A stretch of DNA of 64,000 nucleotides from Bugula neritina (taxonomy: Eukaryota > Bryozoa > Gymnolaemata > Cheilostomatida > Bugulidae), in NCBI GenBank assembly GCA_964035545.1, contig OZ037773.1:1614751-1678750 (forward strand). The letters run 5' to 3'. Numbering within the stretch: the first letter of the stretch is position 1; each line of letters begins with the position of its first letter. Below the pieces are notes generated by a model. That model did no database searches. It was not told the DNA's origin and saw nothing but the letters and a program-made list of their open reading frames with translations. This document shows positions 27,501 through 36,838 of this stretch, piece after piece. A program made the translations under genes and the position numbers.

Positions 27501-30133
27501 GCATGAGTTCTCGCTCTCTGTGTTTATAGAGACGGGTGGCATATGCATAACTCCCAGACCTTCAGAAAGTGGAGCCGAGATTCTTCCTGGGATGCCCATG
27601 AGACCGTTCTTTGGCATTGAGCCAGCTCTACTAGACTCTCATCAGGTAGTCTAGTTTAGGAATTATCTGCTCTTTGCTCTACCACTTGGTTTCTATTAGC
27701 TTGTTTGTATTATTGCGCTGGTTTGGTAGAGAGAGTTCACAGGAAATGATGTCACAGGCTCTCTGTGTATCAAGAAACCATGGCCCGGAATGGCTCGTAG
27801 CATTTACGGGGATCATGAGAGGTTCTTAGATACATACTTGAGACCTTTCCCAGGTGAGGGTTTCAGTTCTTCTCTTCTCCATCTTTCTTTTCGGTCTTTC
27901 TTCTTCTATCTCTCTTCTCCATCTTTCTTCTCCATCTCTCTTCTTCATCTCTCTTCTCCATCTTTCTTCTCCATCTCTCTTTTCTATCTCTCTATCTCTT
28001 TTCTCCTCTCTTCTACATCTCTCTTCTCTTCCCTTCCACATCTCTCTCTCTCTCTTTCCCTCTATTTCTCTCTCCTCTCTCTATCTCTTTTCTCCTCCCT
28101 TCCATATTTCTCCCTCCCTCCCCCTTCTCTCTCTTCTCCATCTCTCTTACACATATCTGTCTCTTGTCTGCTAAGTGAACTTTTGGATTAAAGCCATCAT
28201 AATTGGTATGCTAGATGTAATATCAGTTGTGATTGGATGCTCTTTATTATCATCAATGAGTGAGCTTATATTATTCTGTTATTTGCTTTCTTGGATGCAA
28301 ATCTTCGGCCGTTTAATTATCAATTTTAGTAATTGCAAAATGTTTTTTTGTCTAAGTTGTTTTCATATTCTCAAATAAAACAAAGTTATACCACAGTTCT
28401 TATAAGCTACTCATAGACTCAGTTCTGTGTTATATTATTAGTTTGGTTGGGGGACGATGACAGCACTTCCCAACGTTTCCAGCTTTTTGTCTTGCTCTGC
28501 AGGTTACTATTTCTCCGGTGACGGAGCACACAGACACAGTAATGGTTACTATCAGATCACCGGCAGAACTGATGATGTCATCAATGTTAGTGGTCATAGA
28601 CTGGGCACTGCTGAAGTTGAAGATGCTATGGTAAGGGTGGTCCAATCAGGACCCAAAGCTTCTGTTGCACTTGTTGCGTTTTAGTTAAGGCAATCACACA
28701 GCCTCAGTTATTAAAAATTGCTATTAAATATAATGTGTATACATTTCCTCTCTAAGCTGTTGGGAGTTCTTTATTAAAGTCAAGGTTTATGGTAAAAACT
28801 TGTTATTCTGCAGTTGTATGTCATTGGTTTATGGTGTAAATAGTTTGTGTACATTTCAGAGCATGTTGAATATTGGAACACTCGCTTCAACTGTTAGTCA
28901 TTGTGTTTTGTATCATGAGGTATATTAAATATGTAATGTACAAGATACGTGTGCTTAATACATGTGAGTTATGTGTAATATACATGTCTGATAGAGACGA
29001 TTGTAATACATATATGATAGAGATGTATAATACAATAAATATGTGTAATACAAGAGAGATGTGTAATATACATGATAGAGATGTGGAATAAATGATCAAG
29101 ATGTGGGTAATACAAGAAAGAGATGTGTAATATACATGGGAGAGATATTTAATACCAGAGAGAGAGGTGAGTATAATACATGATGAATGTGTATAGTACA
29201 TTAATACTTTATGCTGACAGGATGAACACGAATTGGTTGCTGAGACGGCTGTCATAGGAACTCCACACGAGGTCAAAGGTGAAGGTCAGTAAATCTATTG
29301 ATTGTCTATCTTATCACATTCTGTTATAAAGTGCATGACATCTCTAGAGGTATAATATGATTATGTAATGTTCACCACTTACATGATTATATGCATGGTG
29401 TTGTATTATGGGTTTCGTAGGGTATTGTATGTTAGAGTTGTCTTACCTATTTATATTAAACTCACAAGCCTACGCTGAACATTTACTGTTGGTATAATAT
29501 CCTATGACTGTAACACCAGCTCTCCCCTTGTTAGTATGATAGTTAGTATATTCAACACTTCTATTTCCTGTAGGCATCTATGCATTCATCGTACTTAAAG
29601 ATGAGTCTACAGAAGATGAAGACAAAATAAAGATGGAGCTGAAAGAGATGGTTGCTGTTAACATCGCCAAGTTTGCAGTACCTGATCACATATTGGTGAG
29701 CTTACTATAACTGTAGACTATAGGCCTAACTGTTGATTATTATCGTATATTATTACTGTAGATTGTTACTGCAAATTATTACTGTAGATTAACATTGTAT
29801 ATTGTTACTGTAGAGTTTTTTTGTAGATTATAACTGTAGAGTATAACTGTAGATTGTTACTGTAGATTATTACTGTAGATTGTTACTGTAGATTATAGCT
29901 GTAGATTAACACTGCAGATTATTACTGCAGATTGTTACTGTATTTTTCAAATATTATTCAAATTTCAGATTGTGCCGGGATTGCCAAAAACTCGCTCGGG
30001 CAAAATTATGAGACGGATTTTGCGCAAAATAGCAGGCGGAGAGCTCAGTGCACTTGGAGATGTTTCTACATTGGCAGACCCTTCTGTGGTGGAGGTCATT
30101 GTCAAACTGCATGTTGCCGCTAGAGCTCAGTGA
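21593..30133 (+). CDS. ACSS1: Acetyl-CoA synthetase, mitochondrial type
   Basis: Makes acetyl-CoA from acetate, ATP and CoA via an acetyl-AMP intermediate. Fourteen exons with consistent phase: 21593-22019, 22201-22297, 22531-22730, 24250-24425, 25611-25763, 26117-26264, 26708-26791, 26974-27120, 27530-27645, 27730-27853, 28503-28630, 29221-29284, 29574-29695, 29969-30133 (716 residues, or 708 from the ATG at 21617). The N-terminus is rich in Arg, Lys and Ser with almost no acidic residues and has an RLRFST cleavage-like motif, so mitochondrial import is likely. Core motifs: the P-loop [46 protein letters not shown], the [10 protein letters not shown] loop, the hinge [20 protein letters not shown] and [11 protein letters not shown], whose lysine is the acetylation site removed by sirtuins in this family. 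All catalytic motifs are intact. Intron 3 has tandemly repeated splice sites at both ends. Confidence 0.97.
22719..23105 (+). repeat. 45-bp minisatellite repeating the exon 3 end plus splice donor
   Basis: Nine head-to-tail units, 45 bp each, start at 22719 and every 45 bp to about 23079. Each unit holds the last exon 3 bases GGATACAAGATG (or GGATACAAGGTG), then the donor GTAGGTTATTG and the intron start. The first copy is the real exon end. Units also contain CTCTCCCCTAG directly before the exon copy, a plausible acceptor, so each copy has the form of an 11-base micro-exon. Confidence 0.95.
23830..24276 (+). repeat. 62-bp minisatellite repeating the splice acceptor plus exon 4 start
   Basis: Seven units of 62 bp, with acceptor positions at 23877, 23939, 24001, 24063, 24125, 24187 and 24249. 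Each has the CT tract (CTTTCTCTATCTCTCTCTGG), a GTGTGTAG-type acceptor and the first ~27 bases of exon 4 (CTTCTTGCGTGGCTGTGATC and on). In copies 3 and 4 the AG is changed to GG. The last copy is the one that joins the real exon. Confidence 0.95.
25100..25605. repeat. AT-rich minisatellite (ACSS1 intron 4)
   Basis: A run of 30-45 bp units built from ATAGTATGATTGTATATAAT plus a variable number of ATAAT steps and GTAGCAT. It ends just before the exon 5 acceptor at 25610. Confidence 0.9.
26285..26695. repeat. 26-bp minisatellite (ACSS1 intron 6)
   Basis: About fifteen copies of a ~26-bp unit (GGTGATATGTACGCAATAGT then TGCTAT) fill nearly all of intron 6, from about 20 bp after the donor to about 10 bp before the acceptor at 26707. 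Confidence 0.95.
26826..26932. repeat. 30-bp minisatellite (ACSS1 intron 7)
   Basis: Three to four copies of CATGACTGTGATAGTAGGCG followed by GTACTA(A/G)TCA. Confidence 0.85.
27150..27250. repeat. ~25-bp tandem repeat (ACSS1 intron 8)
   Basis: Four degenerate copies of CACATGGTATCATACTGTAT close to the exon 8 donor. Confidence 0.8.
27870..28160. repeat. Polypyrimidine tract (ACSS1 intron 10)
   Basis: About 290 bases almost exclusively C and T on the plus strand, built from TCTCTCTTCTCCATCTTTCT-like steps, beginning just after the exon 10 donor. It could form triplex DNA. Confidence 0.85.
29745..29945. repeat. ~15-bp repeat (ACSS1 intron 13)
   Basis: Thirteen or more degenerate copies of ATTACTGTAGATTGTT; each carries CTGTAG, an acceptor-like hexamer, but without exon sequence. 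Confidence 0.85.
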
Positions 30134-30203
30134 TTGGTCGTCAACGCCAACTGAATCACTGATTGAGCCACTGATTTGCTGAGGACTGACTAATGCATTT
30201 ACC

Positions 30204-30443
30204 TACAGTGCTCCCTCCATATCTCACTAAGCTACAGTGCTCCCTCCGTATCTCACTAAGCTACAGTGCTCCCTCCATATCTCACTAATTTACCGGTCTC
30301 AAAACCTCAATTCGTGCCAGAGTTAACTCAAGGACCTGTTAATTCAGCCATTTTGTCCCTATACACATACATAAGCCACAAGCACACAAACCAAGCTTTT
30401 ATTGTGACCTGTGAAATCCGTGAGAAAAGGAGGGAACACTGTT
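30204..30443 (+). mobile_element. pogo/Tigger-like MITE, copy 1, with triplicated left end
   Basis: The left terminus CAGTGCTCCCTCCATATCTC is present three times in tandem (29-bp units at 30204, 30233, 30262). The right end AGGGAACACTG is its inverted partner. The interior (GGTCTCAAAACCT, CTGTTAA, ATACACATACATAAGCCACA) aligns with the reverse complement of the second copy at 35901-36096. The CAGTG(N)TCCCTC start next to TA resembles pogo/Tigger-type ends. There is no coding capacity. It lies 70 bases after the ACSS1 stop codon, probably in the 3' UTR. Confidence 0.8.
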
Positions 30444-32032
30444 TATGAAGTTACCGAAGTTCATATTTGCTTTGTTTTAAACAGCTAGTACACTCACTGC
30501 CTCATTAACACTTACTCACTCACAGTATGATAGATTTACTTCTTGTTTGATTAACTTGCTTTGTGTTAGTTGTTTCTGACTTACAGTCATGTTTTACCCA
30601 AATTGATTTATTCACTGATTACTAAATGACACTGGGCCAACTAGTTTCACCAACAGCTATCACATGAATTACTTGGTTAAAAGACTCAACTAACTTGTAA
30701 CTAAATGATATTTTGTAGATCTAAGTCATTACATATTACGTTGTTGTTTGCACAAGTAATAAGGAAGTCAAACAAAAAGCATACATTATATAAATTTCTA
30801 GTTTTGAATTATATTTTTAGCAGTATTACATATGTGATTACATAGCATAATCATAGTATATTACAATGTGTATGATTTTTATATTACACAAATATATGTA
30901 TTGCACAAATATAAAGTGAAAATGTTTTCTTGTTATAACTTCATGACAATTTTTACAAGTAACATGCTCTTTTGTAACAGAAGAACTGACATTTTTACTA
31001 GGATAGAACGAAATAGAATGCAGCCTCATATACTGATCATTATAGTTTATATGCTAAAAATTAGTCGAGCAAAATAGCTCAGGTAAGGGGGAATTTTTTT
31101 GTAGATTGCATTATCTTGAACAATGATGACAAATTCAACAAATCTTCCAGCCTGCTTTATAAATCATTCATTGTGACTAGATATGTGGTGTAGTGTGTTC
31201 ACCAATATAGAGTCTATATAGTAATAATCTGCAAGATAATACATGTATATCACTTACCCTAGCAGTCAGGTTTATAATATTGTTATAATGCTCAGTGCTA
31301 GTGTAATTACTATCATGTTTAAATTAGTGCTACCTACCGTTCTAACTCACTCCTGAGGTTTGCGCTGCTCAGTTTATATGTATGCTTTATCAACACAGTT
31401 GCAATCAAAATGCATAGCGTTTATAATGGGCACCGCTAGATGCAGCGTAGAGACTCGGGTCACTAAGGCGTGACTACAAACTTCCTACATCAAACGACTT
31501 CTTTCTATTTCTGCGCTATGCTAACGAACAACAATACAGGGCGGTATTAATAAAGGGGATTTCCCCTTCATATAGCTATTCAGTGAGATAATAGACTCGA
31601 AGTCATCACTCTACACGAGATAGAACAGCTTTCATCTTACAATAATATGTGTAACTAGTAAATTACAGAACTCAGAACTTTAGGCTGTTGCTACGTACAT
31701 CTCCACCCACCATCGACTTTTGGGTAGCTGGAAACTCTTTCAACAGCTAGTCTGGTAAATTCTGTTTTCTTTAGTGCAACAGTTGAAGAATAATCATATA
31801 TTGCATCAACTTTGTTACATGTGAACTGTTTAGTAGGTAAGGTACGAAGTTTATTATTATTCTCTAGAGTTTAATCATAGAAGCCTATAAGTTTGTCTAT
31901 TAGTGAATATAATAGTTAGTGAAAGTAGTTATATGGATGTTGTTTGCATTTGCTAACATTTTATTGAATAATGAATTTACATTAGTCTCAAGTACAATGC
32001 ATGGAGCGTGTTACTTGGCAGAGTGGTAGTAA
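30444..32032. other. Intergenic region ACSS1 / TRIM
   Basis: AT-rich with no recognisable coding or RNA signal. The part from about 31300 to 31900 is a little less AT-rich and may hold the TRIM promoter and a 5' UTR exon. Confidence 0.5.
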
Positions 32033-32156
32033 TATTGAGTCATGTGATTGATAGAACTAATACTATTGATCATTTGATTGGTGGAACTAATGCTATTGGT
32101 TCATTTGATTGGTAGAGCTAATACTATTGGGTCATTTGATTGGTAGAGCGAGCACA
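32033..32156 (+). promoter_or_regulatory. Four 31-bp repeats with reverse CCAAT boxes abutting the TRIM start codon
   Basis: Four tandem units near 32033, 32064, 32094 and 32125 follow the pattern ATTGGTTCATTTGATTGGTA, then GAGCTAATACT. The later units each carry one or two ATTGG (reverse CCAAT) pentamers. The last unit runs straight into the ATG at 32157. This could be an NF-Y-type proximal promoter or a 5' UTR repeat; which one is unknown. Confidence 0.5.
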
Positions 32157-35100
32157 ATGGCTGAAGTCGCCTGTCTTTACTGCTTACAAACTCTGAAGGA
32201 TATGATGGATCCAAGAGCGTTACCCTGCGGCCACGTATTTTGTCTGGAGTGTCTTAAAGGAGAACTCGGCGATCAAACGAGACATGTGTGCAAAACATGT
32301 GGGTGAGTCATGCTTGCCTTTGTCTGATTGGCTGACCGAATTTAATTCTTAATACAATATTTATTTAATTAAATTTTTTCCCCACCTATCTCCACTTTGT
32401 GCTGTTCGGGTAGCGGGGGGGGGGGGGGGGGGGCAATATTTAATTTAATACCAATCACGGTTGTGTTGACATTCAAGTTACTTCTGCCGTTATGTTGTCT
32501 ACAATAGCACAGCTCACATCCCAAGTTTGTAGATGTCCAACACATTAAACTATAAGTTTTAGTTCATTGGTCCAATATTTATATCTTTGTATTGCCGAAA
32601 TTGACAGAGAAAGGTGGGTGCATAGTTGTAAAACAAAATATATGGTAATTAGGGCCAAAATATATAAATCCGGAATAAATTTTAGAGTTTAAAGCCAAGT
32701 TAAGGTCTACTTTTCTGTACCTACTAACCACAGCTTCTCAACTATACTATGTTATCTACTGGTAGCGAAGTGTTAGAGCCGGCTGACTTTGATTCGCTGT
32801 CCCCTCCAACATATGAATTCCAACAGGAAGTGAGCTCATTCAGGGCTACACTGATGTGCGACAAGTGCTCTGATAAAGTTGGCAAACAACCAGCCGTCGC
32901 GTATTGTGTAGATTGTGGAGTCAAAATATGTTCCCGCCATGTTGAGGTATGAGCACACTACTGCAGTTTAGTCTCAGTTCTTTTAAATTAAATCTTTACT
33001 TTATAGGTGGCTCCATGCTCATAATGTTGCATTTTTTCAAAGTGCTTGCAAGCCAGAATTTACAATTTCATCAATATAGAAATTTTACCAGATAAAAGGC
33101 AACCTGGACACCATGTATCTTCCCTCCTAAAAATGAGCTTAAAGCAATGATGTGCTCTATATTGCATTATTCAACACTGTAAAACCAATATGTGATTACA
33201 TGGAGATATCTAGTAAACTAGTGAAAGTACAAAGTACATTGTGGTGCTGTAAATTCACAGTAGTGCCTATACTTCATATAGCTCATTATTAGTTAGAACA
33301 CTGGCCTGCAAGTTAGAGGTTGAGAAGGACAGAATTTGCTTTTACAATTATACCAATATTGTTTTAACAAGCAAATGTTTGAACTACAAAACTTAATTGT
33401 AACTGATAAACATACATAAAATGAAATTGGTAAATAGTACTTCAATCTTTCACCTTTCTGAGAGTTGATTATGAATATACTGTACATGATATAATATGTA
33501 AATAATTATTACTGTTAAGGAACAGACCAGATAGAAGATGACCCACTATATGTCTGAATTTCACTGCCCACGCCATGGTTTGTTTTAGCACCATGATGGA
33601 TTCTTTGAAGATCAACATACAACTGAAGACATCAATGTGTATGCTAGAAATGCTAGCAAGTATAACAAGGCTGTGATTTGTGACCAGCATCGTAAAACAG
33701 TGACTATGGCTTGTGCTTCATGTTTCTTGTATAACTGCCTGGCCTGTGACAGCCAAAGTACAGGACTGTGCAAAGGTGAAGGTCAAGTTGTAAACTTCCT
33801 ATCATCTCCAGCTATTGAAGTCCAACAGTACCCTGTAACTATTGACTCAGCTGAAATATGATGTTCCCTGTAACTCTATCTGCCTGTTGTTTGCTTACTG
33901 TATATAACACCATCAACGTCATACATCAGAGTTTAGGTTTGGTTATTCTACATTTTAAACTTAAACAGAATAAAAATTGGCTGCAACTTTCTTCGAATCT
34001 GATAGCAATCTCGATTTGTCTATAAATATACACCAATTGAGATGCAATAAATAGTGCCAGAGATTTTAAGGCCTTAGGGTGGCAGTTATGTGTTAGAATT
34101 TTGCCACAGACCCCATCAACAGCACAACTATGCCTCTCCTCTCGGTTTTTCTGATTCTGTAAGCTGGCTGGTGGCACAAGTTATGGTGCTAATGACACTA
34201 GTTGATTGGCTGTCTCTTTTAACAGGAACAACAAACAAACATGTCTACCAATCGCTAGATCAAGTAGAGAAAGATGTCCGAGCTACATTCGCACAACTTC
34301 TTAAGCAGAATTCCGAGAAAAAGACTCAAATTGATGATAAGGAAAAGAACGCCTGGGTGAAAATGGATGCGCTAGTTGTAGACTGTGAAAATATGGTTGC
34401 TCAGGTGAAAAAGAAAACAAAAGAACAGGTAAACTCTGTGTATGTTGAACTCAGTAGCTATATTTCCGAAATGTCCTTACTAGTTTTCAACATTGGTACT
34501 CTGTACAGAGGACTAGCTCCCATTACGCCATGGGCATAAGTTTATTGTGTTCCCAGAGCCTACAGGGGTTTTAACCATTAAAAATGGCAATAGCGCCTTT
34601 GATTGATTTAAACTTTTAATGAAATATGGTTTCTGTGGACGGACAGTATTTTTAGTCAGTACTGCTATTTGATAGCATTTTTATCGAAACGAGTTGCACA
34701 AAGCTTATGCCATGTTTATTTCTTTAAAAACTACTGTCATTAGAATGTTGAATGATTCTAGCAGTTTGTAGTAAAAATATGACTCATGAGGTACTGAAGG
34801 ATGTGTATCAATGGTGGGCCTATAGGGCGCAGTCATGGGTTTAGGGGTTAAGGCACTGACTTAGTAAACACAAAGTCACAGTTTCAATCCTCAGTACAAG
34901 CCATTGGTGATGTTAGGATGAGCATCCGGTCATAATTGTTCCTGTGTCACATGTGAACAAGTCTTTATTTTGCTTAAATAATCCTTTCCAGTAAGGGTTC
35001 TCACAAAAATTTTGACTATAAACTGCTGCGAGTTTTTTTGTAATCTAAAAGTCTACGTAAATATGCCCTAAACTTGAGTGACTGAAGACACACTAAAACT

Positions 35101-35850
35101 CAAGTGTACTACTGTATCATTAACATGTATTACCAGATAGACTATATTCAAGCCTATTCGGATGGCCTAATACAAGAAATTGAAAACTACCAGAAGGTGA
35201 GGTCTGATCAAGTGATGGATTTTGTTACTAAACTGACTGGGAGGAGAGCCGAAGCAGACGATGTCACTCGGAGAATCACGGACTTCCTTCGAGACATACA
35301 CGTAAAAGATTTGATTAAGGAACAGGAAGCAAAGAGAGATCTTATCACTCAGGCTAACAATGTAAACTTGGGAACATGTGAATGGACAAAGCAAGTCCTT
35401 TGTGTTGGTACGCATTTTGCAAGCTGTGCATGTCTCCTATTCATAATGATACCATAGTTACACAAAATTTTGTATGGCAGCTATTGAATGAGGTTATACA
35501 CTATTGAATGCTGTTGATACGTAATATAAATATGATGAGTATTATATTGTGTGTGTTGTGTGCACATGTGTGTGTAGAAGGTATGTACATGTGTGCTCTA
35601 AGCCTCTAATATTGAATGCTGTAAACTAATAGTGTGGTACAATATGAAGGTGATGAGTATTCTATTTGTGTGGTACGTGCGTGCCCAATATTTTTGCAAA
35701 TTTATATAAGAAAAGTCACAAATAGGCAAGTATTTTGTATATTCTGCAGGCTACAAAAGACAACTGGAAATAAAGCTCTGTGATTCAGGTACCAATGTTG
35801 AATCTTTCAAGAACATTCCTGGTTCAATTACAGTCGCATGGAACTCGTAA
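32157..35850 (+). CDS. TRIM-family protein (RING, two B-boxes, coiled coil)
   Basis: Probable E3 ubiquitin ligase of the tripartite-motif class. Inferred exons: 32157-32302, 32766-32946, 33589-33775, 34226-34428, 35137-35407, 35750-35850 (362 residues, phases consistent). The RING finger spans residues 6-48: CLYC, ALPCGHVFCLEC, CKTC. A B-box1-like finger starts near residue 80 (MCDKCSDKVG ... YCVDCGVKICSRH) and a B-box2 near 140 (ICDQHRKTVTMACASCFLYN, CLAC). A charged coiled coil follows to about residue 330 (YQSLDQVEKDVRATFAQLLK and later segments). The chain ends soon after it, with no SPRY, NHL or filamin domain, so this is a short TRIM or the real C-terminus was missed. The exon 2 acceptor (TACTGGTAG at 32765) was chosen because it alone keeps the frame. 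A SINE sits in intron 4. Confidence 0.85.
32415..32433 (+). repeat. Poly-G run in TRIM intron 1
   Basis: About 19 consecutive G residues after TAGC. Able to form G-quadruplexes and prone to length error in sequencing. Confidence 0.9.
34824..35047 (+). mobile_element. tRNA-derived SINE, copy 2 (TRIM intron 4)
   Basis: Better preserved than the copy at 11019-11215. The head GCAGTCATGGGTTTAGGGGT then TAAGGCACTGAC has an A-box-like shape; the B box is degraded (AGTTTCAATCC). The body GATGTTAGGATGAGCATCC, GTCATAATTGTTCCTGTG, GAACAAGTC, GGTTCTCACA and the end (GACTATAAA..GCGAGTTTTTTTG) matches copy 1. No flanking duplication is obvious. Confidence 0.85.
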
Positions 35851-35900
35851 ACTTCTTGAGAAGTCAGAACAGTCGCATTCATACACACACTAATTTATAC

Positions 35901-36096
35901 ACAGCGCTCCCTCTATATCTCACGGATCCAGTTTTCACAAAATTTTATAAGTCACGAGAAGGGCTTGGACCCTTGTTTTGTGGCTTATGTACGTGTATAC
36001 TGAGACAAATTGACAGAATTTTAACAGATCCAGAGTTGAATATGGTATCTAGGTTTTGAGACCTGTGGCTTAATAAAATGCCGAGGGAGCACTGTA
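35901..36096 (-). mobile_element. pogo/Tigger-like MITE, copy 2 (TRIM 3' flank)
   Basis: Ends CAGCGCTCCCTCTATATCTC and GAGGGAGCACTG are inverted repeats; a TA follows the right end. In reverse orientation the interior aligns with the copy at 30204-30443. It lies 50 bases after the TRIM stop codon and carries an AATAAA at 36072-36077 on the plus strand, so it may supply the TRIM polyadenylation signal. Confidence 0.85.
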
Positions 36097-36391
36097 TTAC
36101 CATTATCATATATATACCATCATTAGAGTGTGTAATATTATGTTTAATCGTCATTATACTATTGTTTTTTAACTGTTTATTGATTTGTTTATTATCATAA
36201 ACACAATGACTGTTTATTCATGCTATCCACAATAAAATATAATTGTGCACTACATCTATGTACTGTCAAAACTTCAATAAACGCTGCCAGCACCCTTCTC
36301 TCTGTCAGCTGTTGTCTGGGGCGGGTGGCCATTCAACATGCACCGACTACAACACAAACACATAACTTAGACCTCAGGCTAACAACCAGAC

Positions 36392-36574
36392 TGTCATGAT
36401 GAATTGTTCTATATGCAACTCCGAGTTGGGGGTGACTGAGGGCAGAAGTTTGGGATTCTTGAGTTTGGAATTCCAAGTTCCAACTTCGACCCCAACTCCA
36501 AACTTGGAAATCCCAAACTTCTGAACTCAATCACCCCCCAACTCAGAGCTGCTCATAGATGATTCTGTCATGAT
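36392..36574. mobile_element. Foldback element with 9-bp target duplication (Mutator-like)
   Basis: The element proper is 36401-36565. It is almost entirely two inverted arms of about 75 bp: GAATTGTTCTATATGCAACT from the left, GAATCATCTATGAGCAGCTC from the right, both continuing with GAGTTGGGGG-like and CAGAAGTTTGGGATT sequence. The direct repeat TGTCATGAT flanks it exactly at 36392-36400 and 36566-36574. A 9-bp duplication with long inverted arms fits the Mutator (MULE) superfamily. No coding content. Confidence 0.85.
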
Positions 36575-36838
36575 ATCCCCAGTAGCTACAGCAAGTGACT
36601 TTTAATCAATATTAACTCCGTGCCTGACTACATATCGCAGACATAACTGTGTATTCAAGGTAGGGATAAAATCTCTACCTTGGATACACAGTGTGTAGAG
36701 TTGTCTTCCCAAACTACCAATCAAGAGTGAAAGAAATGGAAACTTCACAGCCAGCTTACATGTTTAGTACAATAGAGGGGGGTAGTAGGGGTGACGAATC
36801 CAGTTATTATAAAATTACAAACAAGTCTCAAAATAGCT

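Noticed and set aside
32653-32733. Alternative acceptors for TRIM exon 2, such as CTAACCACAG at 32733
   Set aside because: The consensus is better than the chosen site at 32765, but the reading frame would be lost relative to the RING exon.
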